Shown: positions 17,732-25,393 of the stretch, piece after piece
Layout: the number at the start of each line of letters is the position of its first letter
Position numbering within the stretch: position 1 is the first letter of the stretch
Assembly: GCF_008329985.2 (NCBI RefSeq)
Contig: NZ_CP038437.2
Location: forward strand, 2,108,001-2,172,000
Direction of reading: 5' to 3'
DNA from: Halomonas binhaiensis
GTDB taxonomy: Bacteria; Pseudomonadota; Gammaproteobacteria; Pseudomonadales; Halomonadaceae
DNA: 64,000 nucleotides
Notes under the pieces: model-generated
What the model saw: only the letters and a program-made list of their open reading frames with translations
Told to the model about the DNA's origin: nothing
Databases searched by the model: none
Position numbers and translations under genes: made by a program

Positions 17732-17755
17732 TGGCCGTTCTGCGGGGCGGCCTTT
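17732..17755 (+). terminator. weak hairpin after the phage remnant
   Basis: GGCCG-ttctgcgggg-CGGCC followed by TTTG forms a short stem. The same segment, from TGATGCC to AAAG, recurs at 21138-21195, where the stem is partly eroded. Confidence 0.4.
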
Positions 17756-17825
17756 GCAGAGAAAGCACTGCTAGATCATCACAAGTAGGGCTGCAAATGA
17801 AAGCACCTGGTAGCGTACAAAACTC

Positions 17826-17853
17826 AAAAATCCGCGCCTTGGGATAAGGCGCG
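17826..17853 (-). terminator. intrinsic terminator for the low-GC minus-strand operon
   Basis: CGCGCCTT-gggat-AAGGCGCG is a perfect 8-bp stem at 17833-17853, with AAAAA at 17826-17830 giving the U-tract on the minus strand. It lies 15 bases beyond the stop of the 166-residue gene, which supports real transcription of that gene. Confidence 0.8.
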
Positions 17854-17867
17854 TCAGGGCCATACTA

Positions 17868-18368
17868 CTAAGATATATAAGGAGGGCGATAAAATGTCAC
17901 TCCTTCATTTTTTATTATAATCGTAAACTTGGCTTCTGAAAGATTCTTGTTTTTTATATCTTTTGGTGTCTCTTTGGCTATATTTATAGAGTTTATGTGT
18001 TTGTTTAAATACACTTGAGACATTGACAAAAATGAGCAGATTTTAGATTTTTTTTCCTCTGAAGAGGATTTTTTCCTGCATGCCGTAAATAAATAAAGCA
18101 CATTCATTTTCTTCTTATAGGGCTTCAGCGGAGGGAAAGTGGCTATGCTTTCATCACCCTTGTCGAGGCATCGAGAGATTGGCCATCCTTCATTTTCTGC
18201 TGCATCTTCGGCTACATTGTTTTCTCCTTGTTTTCTATATGGTTTTTCTGTGGCTCCTTTATCTGTAACAGGAATAAGAATAGGAGTAGGGGACATAAAA
18301 CCTAAGTATTCAAGAATACTAGAGCATTCTCTAATCTTTGTTGTGAAGTAGTTGGATGATGCGCTCAT
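17868..18368 (-). CDS. low-GC hypothetical protein, 166 aa
   Basis: The protein begins MSASSNYFTTKIRECSSILE and is rich in Lys, Ser, Ile and Asn, unlike its neighbours; the gene is clearly AT-rich. A central KPYKKKMNVLYLFTACRKKSSSEEKK segment is strongly basic, and the C-terminus (SEAKFTIIIKNEGVTFYRPP) looks like beta-strands. No family is recognised. A good terminator follows, and the other low-GC frame ends 9 bases before its start, so an operon of foreign origin is likely. It could be a defence, toxin or immunity cargo gene, but nothing in the sequence shows which. Confidence 0.55.
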   Translation of the reverse strand: MSASSNYFTTKIRECSSILEYLGFMSPTPILIPVTDKGATEKPYRKQGENNVAEDAAENEGWPISRCLDKGDESIATFPPLKPYKKKMNVLYLFTACRKKSSSEEKKSKICSFLSMSQVYLNKHINSINIAKETPKDIKNKNLSEAKFTIIIKNEGVTFYRPPYIS

Positions 18369-18377
18369 TTTGGCACC

Positions 18378-18671
18378 TCATAATTGAGTCATCTGGAAAT
18401 AAACTATAGTCTTATTGTTATGAAATATCCTCATTAATTTTTCATTATTTTTCACCGTAAATTTAGGAAGGTAGCTATTCTGCTGATTGTCATGACTTTG
18501 TTGATTATGATATGTTTTTTTAATTTCTAAACTCCTAACCCCTATTAGGAGAAGCCAGCCCATCAGGTAGTTATCCTTGAAACATTCGGGCCACGCGTGG
18601 CTGACTATCTGTTTAGTAAATATCTTGGGCCACTCTTTTACCTTTAAATTCTTCAAAGAGGTGCCTTGCAC
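18378..18671 (-). CDS. low-GC hypothetical protein, 97 aa
   Basis: The frame encodes a lysine- and asparagine-rich product with one hydrophobic stretch (YLMGWLLLIGVRSLEI, about residues 35-50). It ends 9 bases upstream of the 166-residue gene on the same strand. No family is recognised and no strong ribosome-binding site precedes the ATG at 18671, so the start is uncertain. In DNA this AT-rich an open frame of this size is less meaningful than elsewhere in the window. Confidence 0.35.
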   Translation of the reverse strand: MQGTSLKNLKVKEWPKIFTKQIVSHAWPECFKDNYLMGWLLLIGVRSLEIKKTYHNQQSHDNQQNSYLPKFTVKNNEKLMRIFHNNKTIVYFQMTQL

Positions 18672-18975
18672 AGTGCAGCCTGCAGGAGGGCAGAATTATT
18701 ATGGTTGAGGTTGCAAGGTTCAAACTTACGACCTCTGCTGCTCAATGATATTTCTATATGTCAATTGGTTATACTTTTTTTCGTGAGTTAATGATGATTA
18801 CGCCTGCCTACATAGGCGGATGCGACGCCATTGTGCACAATGTCACCAGGCGAGTATCGCACGCTATACTGGGGATAGTAGGTTGGTTTGAGGAGGAGAG
18901 GGGGAGAAATCGCTCAACGCGCCATCATGTAGCATGGCTGTTGGTATTCTGTTTTCTGTGATACAGGTGAAGTCC
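18672..18975. other. gene-free stretch in the right part of the island
   Basis: No convincing coding frame is present. The AT-rich left half probably holds the minus-strand promoter of the low-GC operon. The segment GAGGT..AAGGTTCAAACTT..GACCTC near 18703-18735 superficially resembles a tRNA T-arm, but no cloverleaf can be built from it. Confidence 0.3.
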
Positions 18976-19197
18976 ATGCAAGACATAAAGCGTCTCGAGG
19001 TTGGTATGACGACGCAGGTTGGCACGCATCAGATACAGGGACCTGAGGTAGGAAAGGAATATGTGCGAGCGTTCGATTCAAATAGCTGGCTTCTGTTCAC
19101 CGAAGATCTGGCTGAGGATCGCACGGTCGTTGTTCGCATTGATAGGATTGAGGGTGATGTGTGCCACTGTACGGTCACAAGAAAGCGAACCTCATGA
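18976..19197 (+). CDS. small hypothetical protein, 73 aa
   Basis: The product MQDIKRLEVGMTTQVG.. is rich in Val, Asp and Arg with alternating patterns (DRTVVVRIDRIEGDVCHCTV) that suggest a small beta-barrel or SH3-like fold. The ATG at 18976 avoids an unrelated hydrophobic extension from 18934. A hairpin terminator follows at 19268. No family is recognised. Confidence 0.5.
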   Translation: MQDIKRLEVGMTTQVGTHQIQGPEVGKEYVRAFDSNSWLLFTEDLAEDRTVVVRIDRIEGDVCHCTVTRKRTS

Positions 19198-19267
19198 ATT
19201 AAAGCAAAATAAGCGCAGCACGTTACGCTATTCGGCACTCTCTCAGGAACACATAGTGCCTATGTCA

Positions 19268-19300
19268 CCGGGGCTCCTGCATGCAAGAGCTCCGGTTTTT
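19268..19300 (+). terminator. terminator after the 73-residue gene
   Basis: CCGGGGCTC pairs with GAGCTCCGG with one mismatch and is followed by TTTTT. A near-identical but perfectly paired version lies at 21870-21898 as part of the decayed second copy. Confidence 0.75.
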
Positions 19301-19524
19301 CATTTTCTGGCGGCAAAAATTCCCAGAAAGAAGAGGGTTCCGAATAGCAGCACCGGCATGTTCACCATGAGAGCGATGACAACCAGAAAGCCTGGAATCC
19401 CCAGGAAACTGATGATCAGCCAGCCCTGGACGTTCTGCCATTCCTTGGGCACACCGATCATAGCAAGCAGACCGAAGAGTGGAAGGGCGATCAGGACAGG
19501 CCCGATATGATCAAGAGTGTCCAT
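19300..19524 (-). CDS. small two-helix membrane protein, 74 aa
   Basis: The protein starts MDTLDHIGPVLIALPLFGLL and has membrane helices at about residues 8-26 and 35-70, ending FFLGIFAARK. The start at 19524 is preceded by AAGGGG. Function is unknown. It lies just inside the right boundary of the island. The last third of the gene recurs at about 21896-21951, fused to flanking DNA, so a second copy was once present. Confidence 0.6.
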   Translation of the reverse strand: MDTLDHIGPVLIALPLFGLLAMIGVPKEWQNVQGWLIISFLGIPGFLVVIALMVNMPVLLFGTLFFLGIFAARK

Positions 19525-19701
19525 GGCACCACCCCTTGACGATGTGTTGAAAAGAGCGGGGAAGGGGCGTCTGATGGGTAATGCTAAATGTGGCAAATCT
19601 TAGGGGTAACAGCCCCAAATGGGCACGGTGCAACGACATACCGTTGCACCGATGGTGTCTAGTGGATTGATATACAAAAGAAAAAAGCACTTGGCCGCCC
19701 C

Positions 19702-19762
19702 GTCTTGAAAACCGGCAAGGGTTAACGCCCTTCCAGGGTTCGAATCCCTGTCCCTCCGCCAC
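19702..19762 (+). repeat. attR: right attachment site: displaced tRNA-Ser 3' half
   Basis: GTCTTGAAAACCGGC (19702-19716) and the 30 bases at 19733-19762 match the tRNA-Ser anticodon arm and T-arm/acceptor exactly. The variable arm between them is AAGGG..CCCTT here instead of GTAGG..CCTAC; both can pair. The homology starts at the anticodon stem, which points to strand exchange in the anticodon loop. Confidence 0.9.
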
Positions 19763-19779
19763 TCACCACAGATTTCTTT

Positions 19780-19812
19780 AAAGGCATTGGCTACTTGGCC
19801 GATGCCTTTTTC
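19780..19812 (+). terminator. probable native tRNA-Ser terminator beyond the island
   Basis: AAAGGCAT-TGGC-tacttg-GCCG-ATGCCTTT is followed by T residues, 18 bases after the displaced tRNA end. It is where a tRNA terminator would be before island insertion. Confidence 0.75.
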
Positions 19813-20122
19813 TTTGCAGATACTCTTCCATCGACTCCACAACCCTTGCCGGTGATTTAATGTCACAGGAATGTGAGTGGAGCTTTGACACGGCTTTCCG
19901 TGCCCGATGGGGAGCGGATGCACATAGCGCTTCGTCACTTCACCCTTGCATGTCTGCTTGATCCCCTTCACGAGTCGCAACGCATCTTCCCAGTGCCGGA
20001 TCTGGCACCCGGACCGTCCGGCGGGCCAACAGCCGCTTCCTGGAAACTGTCATGACCTGAAATATCAGGTGCTGCCAGGGGCTCGTCTCATCAGAGGGTA
20101 AGGGCGCTTGTTAGGTCAGCCC
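19813..20122. other. flank of the island, no intact gene
   Basis: The first 50 bases (to about 19857) recur with changes at 21965-22015. Minus-strand frames read through the tRNA fragment and give the familiar artefact RRDRDSNPG, so they are not genes. The stretch may be the end of a gene that once lay beside the tRNA. Confidence 0.35.
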
Positions 20123-20761
20123 TTAAGCGCGCACATACCGCAAGTGAGTAGCATCTGGAGTATTGAGCACCTCGTCGATACGAAACTGTGGCATGGACCC
20201 GTGAAGATTCTCGAACAAGCGCCTTCCACCACCAAACAATACTGGCGCTAGGGCAATTTCTAGTTCGTCAATGACGCCCAGTTTTAAATACTGTTGGATG
20301 ACGTTCGCGCCGCCCGAGATACGAATATCGCGATCGCCCGCGGACTCTCTAGCCTGCTCAAGGGCACTTTCCAGGCCATCGGTGACGAAATAGAATGTTG
20401 TTCCGCCTGGCCGGGCCCAAGGTTCACGCTTTTGGTGGGTAAGAACGTACACGGAAGTGTGAAACGGAGCCTCCTCGGGCCATGAGGCCTCGCCTTGCTC
20501 GAACATTCTCTTGCCCATGATGTTAGCGCCACTACGCTCCATGGTGTGACGAAGCATGTCATTAACCGGGCCAGTCTCGCCACCTGGCCCGAACTTGAGG
20601 TTCTCGCGGAAATATTGCTGTTTAAGAATCCAGCCCATCAGCGCACCCCATTTTGCCCCCCATTCCTTGTACTCGGGCTTATCCCAGTTCTCGACTGTCA
20701 TTCCTTCCGGTGCCATGTAACCGTCTAGACTAAGTCCAATGTTTACAAATATTTTGCTCAT
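20123..20761 (-). CDS. RibD C-terminal/dihydrofolate-reductase-like protein
   Basis: The 212-residue protein starts MSKIFVNIGLSLDGYMAPEG, typical of the RibD_C/DHFR-like superfamily, and contains the NADPH-binding region IMGKRMFEQGE and the RISGGANVIQQYLKLGVIDEL motif. It probably reduces a pterin-like or other heterocycle using NADPH; the substrate is not known. The start at 20761 is supported by GAGG 8-9 bases upstream. It lies alone in a scarred region between the island and its decayed sister copy. Confidence 0.85.
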   Translation of the reverse strand: MSKIFVNIGLSLDGYMAPEGMTVENWDKPEYKEWGAKWGALMGWILKQQYFRENLKFGPGGETGPVNDMLRHTMERSGANIMGKRMFEQGEASWPEEAPFHTSVYVLTHQKREPWARPGGTTFYFVTDGLESALEQARESAGDRDIRISGGANVIQQYLKLGVIDELEIALAPVLFGGGRRLFENLHGSMPQFRIDEVLNTPDATHLRYVRA

Positions 20762-21091
20762 TGTATTTTTCCTCAATATTTCATGTTGTAGGTAGCACCT
20801 AGTCGAGTCTGGCATTGAATAATCGACAAACTAAACAGAATTTTCCGACTGAATCAGACGTATGGTGGCCGAACAGGCGTCAGGCCGCCTGGGGCAGTGG
20901 TTGATCGAAGTACACTCGTCGATCAGCTCCAGGTCATGGACCCGCAGGGCTTTGCGCTACACCGAGGAGCGATTGATACCAGAGTAATCGGCACTGGTAT
21001 CGGAGGCTGATGTCGGGCACTTTCGGCTCAACCAGTGCCAGGCGCTGGGCTCTCAAGGATCATGCCTGCGCGATAAAAAATCGCGTTCCAT
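20762..21091. other. gene-free decayed stretch, possible transposase relic
   Basis: No intact gene. A minus-strand piece near 20830-20945 reads roughly as ELIDECTSINHCPRRPDA before a stop, which could be an eroded transposase or other gene tail. I cannot assign it. Confidence 0.25.
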
Positions 21092-21093
21092 AG

Positions 21094-21195
21094 CAAGCAC
21101 GGGACTGTCTTCTATGAGGAGGTGGGAGAGGAGAGGGTGATGCCTCAGACGGTTTGAGTGTGGCCATCCTGCGAGACGGCCTTTTCAGCGAAAAA
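21094..21195 (+). pseudogene. decayed second copy of the island's phage-remnant end and hairpin
   Basis: Bases 21094-21130 match 17355-17391 (CAAGCACGGGACTGTCTTCT against CAAGTACGGGACTGTCTTCT), and bases 21138-21195 match 17698-17767, including the hairpin region. About 300 bases between these two blocks are missing. The order is the same as in the island. Confidence 0.75.
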
Positions 21196-21284
21196 GTATT
21201 GAATAAGTGTTGATTTAGCATATTGGCGATACAGGGGGGCATGTCCAACGCTGTAAGAACCCGTCGTCGAAGAAGGACATCGTA

Positions 21285-21476
21285 GTGTTCGCTACTTTGC
21301 GCATTCTCGTAGCAGTATTGGCTGCCTTCGCCTTTGTGGTCTTCGTATCACGAGCACAATCCTCCATGGCTCAAGATCCTTTGCTGGCGTTTGTTACCCA
21401 TTACCAAGATGTTCCCAAGGTATTTGGGGCAATCTTTGGAGTAGGTGTTTGGGTCCTGTTAGGTACTGGTAAATGA
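21285..21476 (+). CDS. small membrane protein, 63 aa
   Basis: The frame starts with GTG (preceded by AAGGA about 9 bases upstream) and encodes MFATLRILVAVLAAFAFVVF, then a short polar loop and a second hydrophobic segment (VFGAIFGVGVWVLLG). Two membrane helices are likely. No family is recognised. Its position parallels the small genes in the right part of the island. Confidence 0.5.
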   Translation: MFATLRILVAVLAAFAFVVFVSRAQSSMAQDPLLAFVTHYQDVPKVFGAIFGVGVWVLLGTGK

Positions 21477-21566
21477 GAAAGCTGCATTGTCGCGAGTGGG
21501 CGACAGATGTGGTGGGGTAGGCAAGACGGCTAGCATAGGAACATGAGACAACGGTAGGAGCCACTC

Positions 21567-21848
21567 ATGCGCATGACTCATCTATTGCTAAGCGCCGTCA
21601 TCGCTATCACCTTGGCTGGGTGCGCCTATCATCCGGCTCGCATTGAACCGGTACCAGGCATCATCATCGATGATGACGTTTGGTATGGTCATGACCACGA
21701 TGACTGGGAGCACAGGAAAGAATGGGAGAAGGATCGTAAAGAGTGGGAAAAGGATCGCAGGGAATGGGAGAAAGAGCAGCATAAGGAGTGGCGCGAGCGG
21801 CAGAAAGAGCGCCGAAAGTGGGAGAAGGAACGCTGGAAGAAAAACTGA
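21567..21848 (+). CDS. small lipoprotein with charged EWEKDR repeats
   Basis: The 93-residue product has a lipoprotein signal peptide with lipobox LAGC (Cys19), then an Asp/His-rich segment (DDDVWYGHDHDDWEHRK), and a C-terminal half made of imperfect repeats of about 7 residues, KEWEKDR/REWEKEQ. The repeat region should form a long, extremely charged helix, lying in the periplasm if exported and lipidated. The Asp/His cluster could bind metal. Function is unknown. A perfect terminator follows. Confidence 0.75.
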   Translation: MRMTHLLLSAVIAITLAGCAYHPARIEPVPGIIIDDDVWYGHDHDDWEHRKEWEKDRKEWEKDRREWEKEQHKEWRERQKERRKWEKERWKKN

Positions 21849-21869
21849 ACAAACGATGGTTTCTATATG

Positions 21870-21898
21870 CCGGGGCTCCTGTTTGGAGCCCCGGCTTT
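21870..21898 (+). terminator. terminator of the lipoprotein gene
   Basis: CCGGGGCTC-ctgtttg-GAGCCCCGG is a perfect 9-bp stem followed by CTTTTC. It is homologous to the hairpin at 19268-19300. Confidence 0.85.
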
Positions 21899-22015
21899 TC
21901 ATTTTCTGAGAGCAAAAATCCCCAGAAAGAAAAGGGTGCCGAATAGCAGCACCTGGCTGATATTTTTTTCTTTGCAGGTGCTCTCCTATCGATTCCACAC
22001 CCCTTGCCGGTGATT
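21896..22015. repeat. decayed copy of the island right end fused to flanking DNA
   Basis: Bases 21896-21951 match 19297-19353 (end of the two-helix membrane gene), and bases 21953-22015 match about 19788-19855 (flank beyond the attachment site). The 435 bases that lie between these in the first copy, including the tRNA fragment, are missing. Confidence 0.8.
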
Positions 22016-22143
22016 GGCCTTGCTATGCTCAGTCTCGAGGATGATGGCGCAGGTCTGGTCAATCGATGCCAGCGGCGTTTCAGCGCCTCATTCATCCTGA
22101 GCCCAATATGCAAAGGCCAGATCGGTGGAATCCCTGCTGGCCG

Positions 22144-22389
22144 TTAGTGCTTCAGGAGATCCTCTCCTTCACCGTCTGTGCTTTCCAGCCTGTCAGCCGC
22201 TTCTAGCAGTTTCTTTGCCAGCTCTCGAGCCTGTTCGGATTTTAGCGCGAACATCTGTGTCGCCATTCCCTCTTCAGAGTTTTGAGGCGGGTGGCTCGAG
22301 TAATCGAACTTCAAGGCAACGAGGCCGTGAGAATGGCTAGTACCAAGTTGCCATCCTGCAACGGGGTGGAGAGAAATATCTTGCGCCAT
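22144..22389 (-). CDS. BssS-like small regulatory protein
   Basis: The 81-residue protein has an N-terminal HPVAGWQLGTSHSHGLVALK segment that resembles the THPLVGWDISTVDSYDALML region of the enterobacterial BssS/YceP family, then a helix with KSEQARELAKKLLEAADRLE. BssS affects biofilm formation and signalling in E. coli by an unclear mechanism. The similarity is read by eye and the start (ATG at 22389 with AAGGAA upstream) is likely. Isolated gene. Confidence 0.55.
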   Translation of the reverse strand: MAQDISLHPVAGWQLGTSHSHGLVALKFDYSSHPPQNSEEGMATQMFALKSEQARELAKKLLEAADRLESTDGEGEDLLKH

Positions 22390-22783
22390 GTCGGTATTCC
22401 TTCTGATTGCGTGAGAGCTCTCAGTGTATCGGTCAACGACATGGTCGCCTATACCGGCAAAGGTTCTGTAGCGCGACAGCCCTGCATGGCTGAGTGCTTT
22501 CAGAGACCGAAGGTGCCGAGTTTGAGAAAGAAGCAGCTTTGAACATAGGAAACGTGACGAGAGGTAGAAGTCAATCGCCTGGAGAGGGGCATCTTTGGTG
22601 CTTCTTGTTCAACAAAACCAGATGGCTATCACAAAACCAGGTGACTATCTGATTTAGTTTTTCGTATTGGGTGATCCTTCGGCGACGTAGTATCCCTTGT
22701 CTCTGATACACGCACGTCACTACCTCAGTTCTCGTTTTCTTTCCTATGCTGAAAAGTCTATATCGCTATGCAGGGAGAGGCAT
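22390..22783. other. gene-free stretch
   Basis: No frame in this stretch looks like a protein. It holds the promoter region of the BssS-like gene and of the zinc-ribbon gene. A 12-base near-repeat (ACCAGATGGCTATC and ACCAGGTGACTATC at about 22617 and 22638) is the only pattern seen. Confidence 0.3.
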
Positions 22784-22975
22784 ATGGCGAATGACAATAG
22801 GGTCGTGTGTAGTCTTTGTGGTAGCTCATCCTTCCTCTACCCCAAGGAAGGTGACGAGGACAAGAATGTGTATTGCGCGGATTGCATGACCTTGATAGGC
22901 CGTTACAACCCGGTAGAACCTCAACAGGTATCTTCAATCGTATTCCCTGTTCCCTCCGACAGGGCTCATCCTTAG
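22784..22975 (+). CDS. small zinc-ribbon protein, 63 aa
   Basis: The product MANDNRVVCSLCGSSSFLYP.. has two CxxC pairs (CSLC at residues 9-12 and CADC near 34-37) that should bind one zinc ion. GGAGAGG just before the ATG at 22784 fixes the start, so the longer frame from 22697 is not used. Partner unknown. Confidence 0.7.
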   Translation: MANDNRVVCSLCGSSSFLYPKEGDEDKNVYCADCMTLIGRYNPVEPQQVSSIVFPVPSDRAHP

Positions 22976-23114
22976 ATCTCTGTCTCTGTCTCTGTACCAC
23001 CGGGCGCCGGCTTGTTCTGTCGGTACCCGGTGGCCGTGGCAGGTCTGTCGTGTAGCAGCATCTATCAGGCGCAGTCTTGGCTTCGACAGATGCTGAACCG
23101 CTCAGGCGCTTACA

Positions 23115-25286
23115 TCACCAGTGATAGCGCAGGGTAGCCTGCAGTGATCGCCCTTCACCATAGAATGCTGCATTCTGGCTAAAGGTGTTGACGTAGGAGA
23201 CGTACTCCCGGTCGAAGAGGTTGCTTGCGTTCAGCGAGAGGTCCAGGTTGGGTGTCAGCGCGTAATTCGCCATGGCATCGACCAGCGTGTAAGAGCTGAC
23301 CTTTTCGCTATTGGCATCATCCACGTAGGTCGAGCCAACGAAGCGTGTTCCCGCACCGAAGGTCAGGTCGCCTCGGCTGCCGCGGCCAGGGAAGGTATAG
23401 TCTGCCCACACGGAGGCCATGTGTTCGGGTACCAGCAAGGGGCGGTTGCCCTCGTTACCACCGATGCCATCTTCCACGATCTCCGAATCCCAATAGGAGT
23501 ATGCCGCGGTCATGTTGAACCGGTCGTTGAACGCCATCTTGCTTTCCAGCTCGATGCCTCGCACATTGACTTCGCCCGTCTGGCGGTAGAGGTTGGGCGC
23601 CACCTGGCTTGTAACGTTGGTCTGGGTCAGGTCGAAGAGCGAAGCGGTGAAGAGTGCATTGGTATCCCTTGGACGGTATTTCACGCCCACTTCGTACTGT
23701 TCGCCTTCCTGTGGTTCGGCATGACCGGATATCAAGGTGCGGCTGCTCGGCGGCTGGAACGACTCGGAGTAGTTGGCGTAAAGGGAAAGGTCGTCCAGCG
23801 CCTTGTAGGTCAAGCCAATACGCTTGGTGAAGGCGTAATCGTTGGCATCATCAGTCGCTGTATCCGTACTGACATCGTCATAGCGTCCACCCAGGGTCAG
23901 AATCCAGCGGTCATCAAAGGCCAGTTCCTCCTGGAGATAGAACCCTTGTGTGATCTGCGTCTGATCGAAATAGGTCGGGGCGTCCAGTTCGATGCAGGCT
24001 CTACCGCAGTAACTTGGGTGGTGAATATCGATACCGCCTGCTGTTCCCAGTTGCTGTGTTTCGCTGACATCGTCATGGGTGTAATCGAACCCGGCCAGCG
24101 TACGGCTGCCAACGTCGTTGAACTGCGTCTCATATTGAAGCTGGTTATCGATGGCGTATTGGTCCCGCTCGCCATCGACGGCATATGCTGCGCGGCTGAG
24201 AGCCGGATCGACCGCATCGAGGTATACGCTCTTGTAATCGAGATCCAGGTGCGTGTAGCGAGCATTCTGGCGGAATGCCAGGCCATTGCCGAAGTCATGC
24301 TCGAACAGGTAGCCAATGTTGCGTTCGGTAGTGTCCATGCCATCGAAATCCGGTTCCCCAAGAAACGCCTCGGGGTCGATGCCAGCACCGAGGGGGACGG
24401 ATTGGGAAGCATTGCTGTCACGCTTGTTGAAATCTGCCAGCAACGTGAGAGAAGTCGCATCGTTTGGCTTGTAGGTGACGGCTGGGGCGAAGTAGAAACG
24501 ATCATCCTGTGTATGATCGGCGCTGCGATCTGCATCCTGCCACTTGGTGGTAATGCGGTAGCTCCACTTGCCTGCTTCGTCTACCGGGCCGCCGAAATCT
24601 GCACCGACCTCAGCATGATCATCCGTGCCCAACGTGGTATAGACTTCGCCGAATGGATAGTCCAGCGGACGTTTAGTGATGGCATTGACGATACCGCCTG
24701 GGGCATTCAAGCCAAACAGTGAAGATGTGGAGCCTTTTAACACGTCGATACGCTGCAGCCCGTAAGGTTCAAGCTTGCTACCGGTGAAATTGACCGTCCT
24801 TCGAGTCAAACCGTCACGATACGTGCCCAGCGAGGTGCTGTTGAAACCTCGAATCATGAAGAAGTCATAGCGATTATCCGAGGCGTATTGATCGGCCGAA
24901 ACACCTGCTGTGTAAGAAAGTGCCTGCTCCAGGCTGTGGACATTGCGCGTACGCATCTCCTCTTCGGTGATGACGGATACGGCACTGGAGAGGTCGAGGA
25001 TATCGGTGTCGGTCTTGGAACCCGTGGTCGTACTCTTGGCGACGATGCTGGAATCCGGGCCGACGGGGCTATCTTCCATCGCGTCAGCCTTGATGACGAT
25101 CGTGTCGAGCTCTGTCGTGTCTGGCTCGGACGCGTCATTGGTGGATTGTGCAGCGGCGGGTACTGTGAACCAGAGTGGGGTCGAGGAAAGCAGAGCCAAG
25201 GAAAGTGCTCGCCCGGGGGTGAGGCGAGTGGTAGGCAAGACCTGCCTATGCGTCAGATTCCTCGCATGGCGGACCGGATTTATCAT
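23115..25286 (-). CDS. TonB-dependent siderophore receptor
   Basis: The 723-residue outer-membrane protein has a signal peptide (LALLSSTPLWFTVPAAAQS), a TonB box region (DTIVIKAD), a plug domain (TEEEMRTRNVHSLEQALSYT..GLNAPGGIVNAITKRP), and a 22-strand barrel ending in the classic aromatic terminus LRYHW. The plug sequence places it with ferric-siderophore (FhuA/FpvA-like) receptors. A Fur-like box lies about 110 bases upstream, so iron repression is likely. The cupin gene is divergent. No siderophore synthesis genes are in view, so it may take up siderophores made by others. Confidence 0.93.
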   Translation of the reverse strand: MINPVRHARNLTHRQVLPTTRLTPGRALSLALLSSTPLWFTVPAAAQSTNDASEPDTTELDTIVIKADAMEDSPVGPDSSIVAKSTTTGSKTDTDILDLSSAVSVITEEEMRTRNVHSLEQALSYTAGVSADQYASDNRYDFFMIRGFNSTSLGTYRDGLTRRTVNFTGSKLEPYGLQRIDVLKGSTSSLFGLNAPGGIVNAITKRPLDYPFGEVYTTLGTDDHAEVGADFGGPVDEAGKWSYRITTKWQDADRSADHTQDDRFYFAPAVTYKPNDATSLTLLADFNKRDSNASQSVPLGAGIDPEAFLGEPDFDGMDTTERNIGYLFEHDFGNGLAFRQNARYTHLDLDYKSVYLDAVDPALSRAAYAVDGERDQYAIDNQLQYETQFNDVGSRTLAGFDYTHDDVSETQQLGTAGGIDIHHPSYCGRACIELDAPTYFDQTQITQGFYLQEELAFDDRWILTLGGRYDDVSTDTATDDANDYAFTKRIGLTYKALDDLSLYANYSESFQPPSSRTLISGHAEPQEGEQYEVGVKYRPRDTNALFTASLFDLTQTNVTSQVAPNLYRQTGEVNVRGIELESKMAFNDRFNMTAAYSYWDSEIVEDGIGGNEGNRPLLVPEHMASVWADYTFPGRGSRGDLTFGAGTRFVGSTYVDDANSEKVSSYTLVDAMANYALTPNLDLSLNASNLFDREYVSYVNTFSQNAAFYGEGRSLQATLRYHW

Positions 25287-25393
25287 TGGTGGTTGTTCCT
25301 TGAAGATCGATCTATGACGCGGCGAAGGCTAGCTAGTACGCTAACTAACGATCAGGAATTGTGTGCAGGGCGTGTATTAATGTCAATAAATAT

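Larger units (their letters stand above)
5235..19762. mobile_element. tRNA-Ser-integrated genomic island carrying a T6SS effector module
   Basis: The element is delimited by the intact tRNA-Ser(TGA) on the left and a 61-base copy of the tRNA 3' half on the right. It is 14.5 kb long when the tRNA is included. It encodes a tyrosine recombinase beside the tRNA, a DUF4224-like gene, a zinc-ribbon DUF746-like protein, vgrG with adaptor, effector and two candidate immunity genes, phage-type remnants, a low-GC operon and small proteins. No conjugation, replication or capsid genes are visible, so it is probably a satellite-like or decayed island mobilised in trans. The boundaries are seen directly; mobility today is inferred. 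Confidence 0.88.

Noticed and set aside
18690..18745. tRNA-like T-arm sequence AAGGTTCAAACTT
   Set aside because: No cloverleaf, anticodon arm or D-arm can be formed around it.
19600..19980. Minus-strand frame encoding RRDRDSNPG and neighbours
   Set aside because: This peptide is the well-known artefact of translating a tRNA-Ser 3' end backwards; the frame runs across the displaced attachment site.
23421..24722. Long plus-strand frame opposite the siderophore receptor
   Set aside because: It is an antisense shadow of the well-supported TonB receptor gene.
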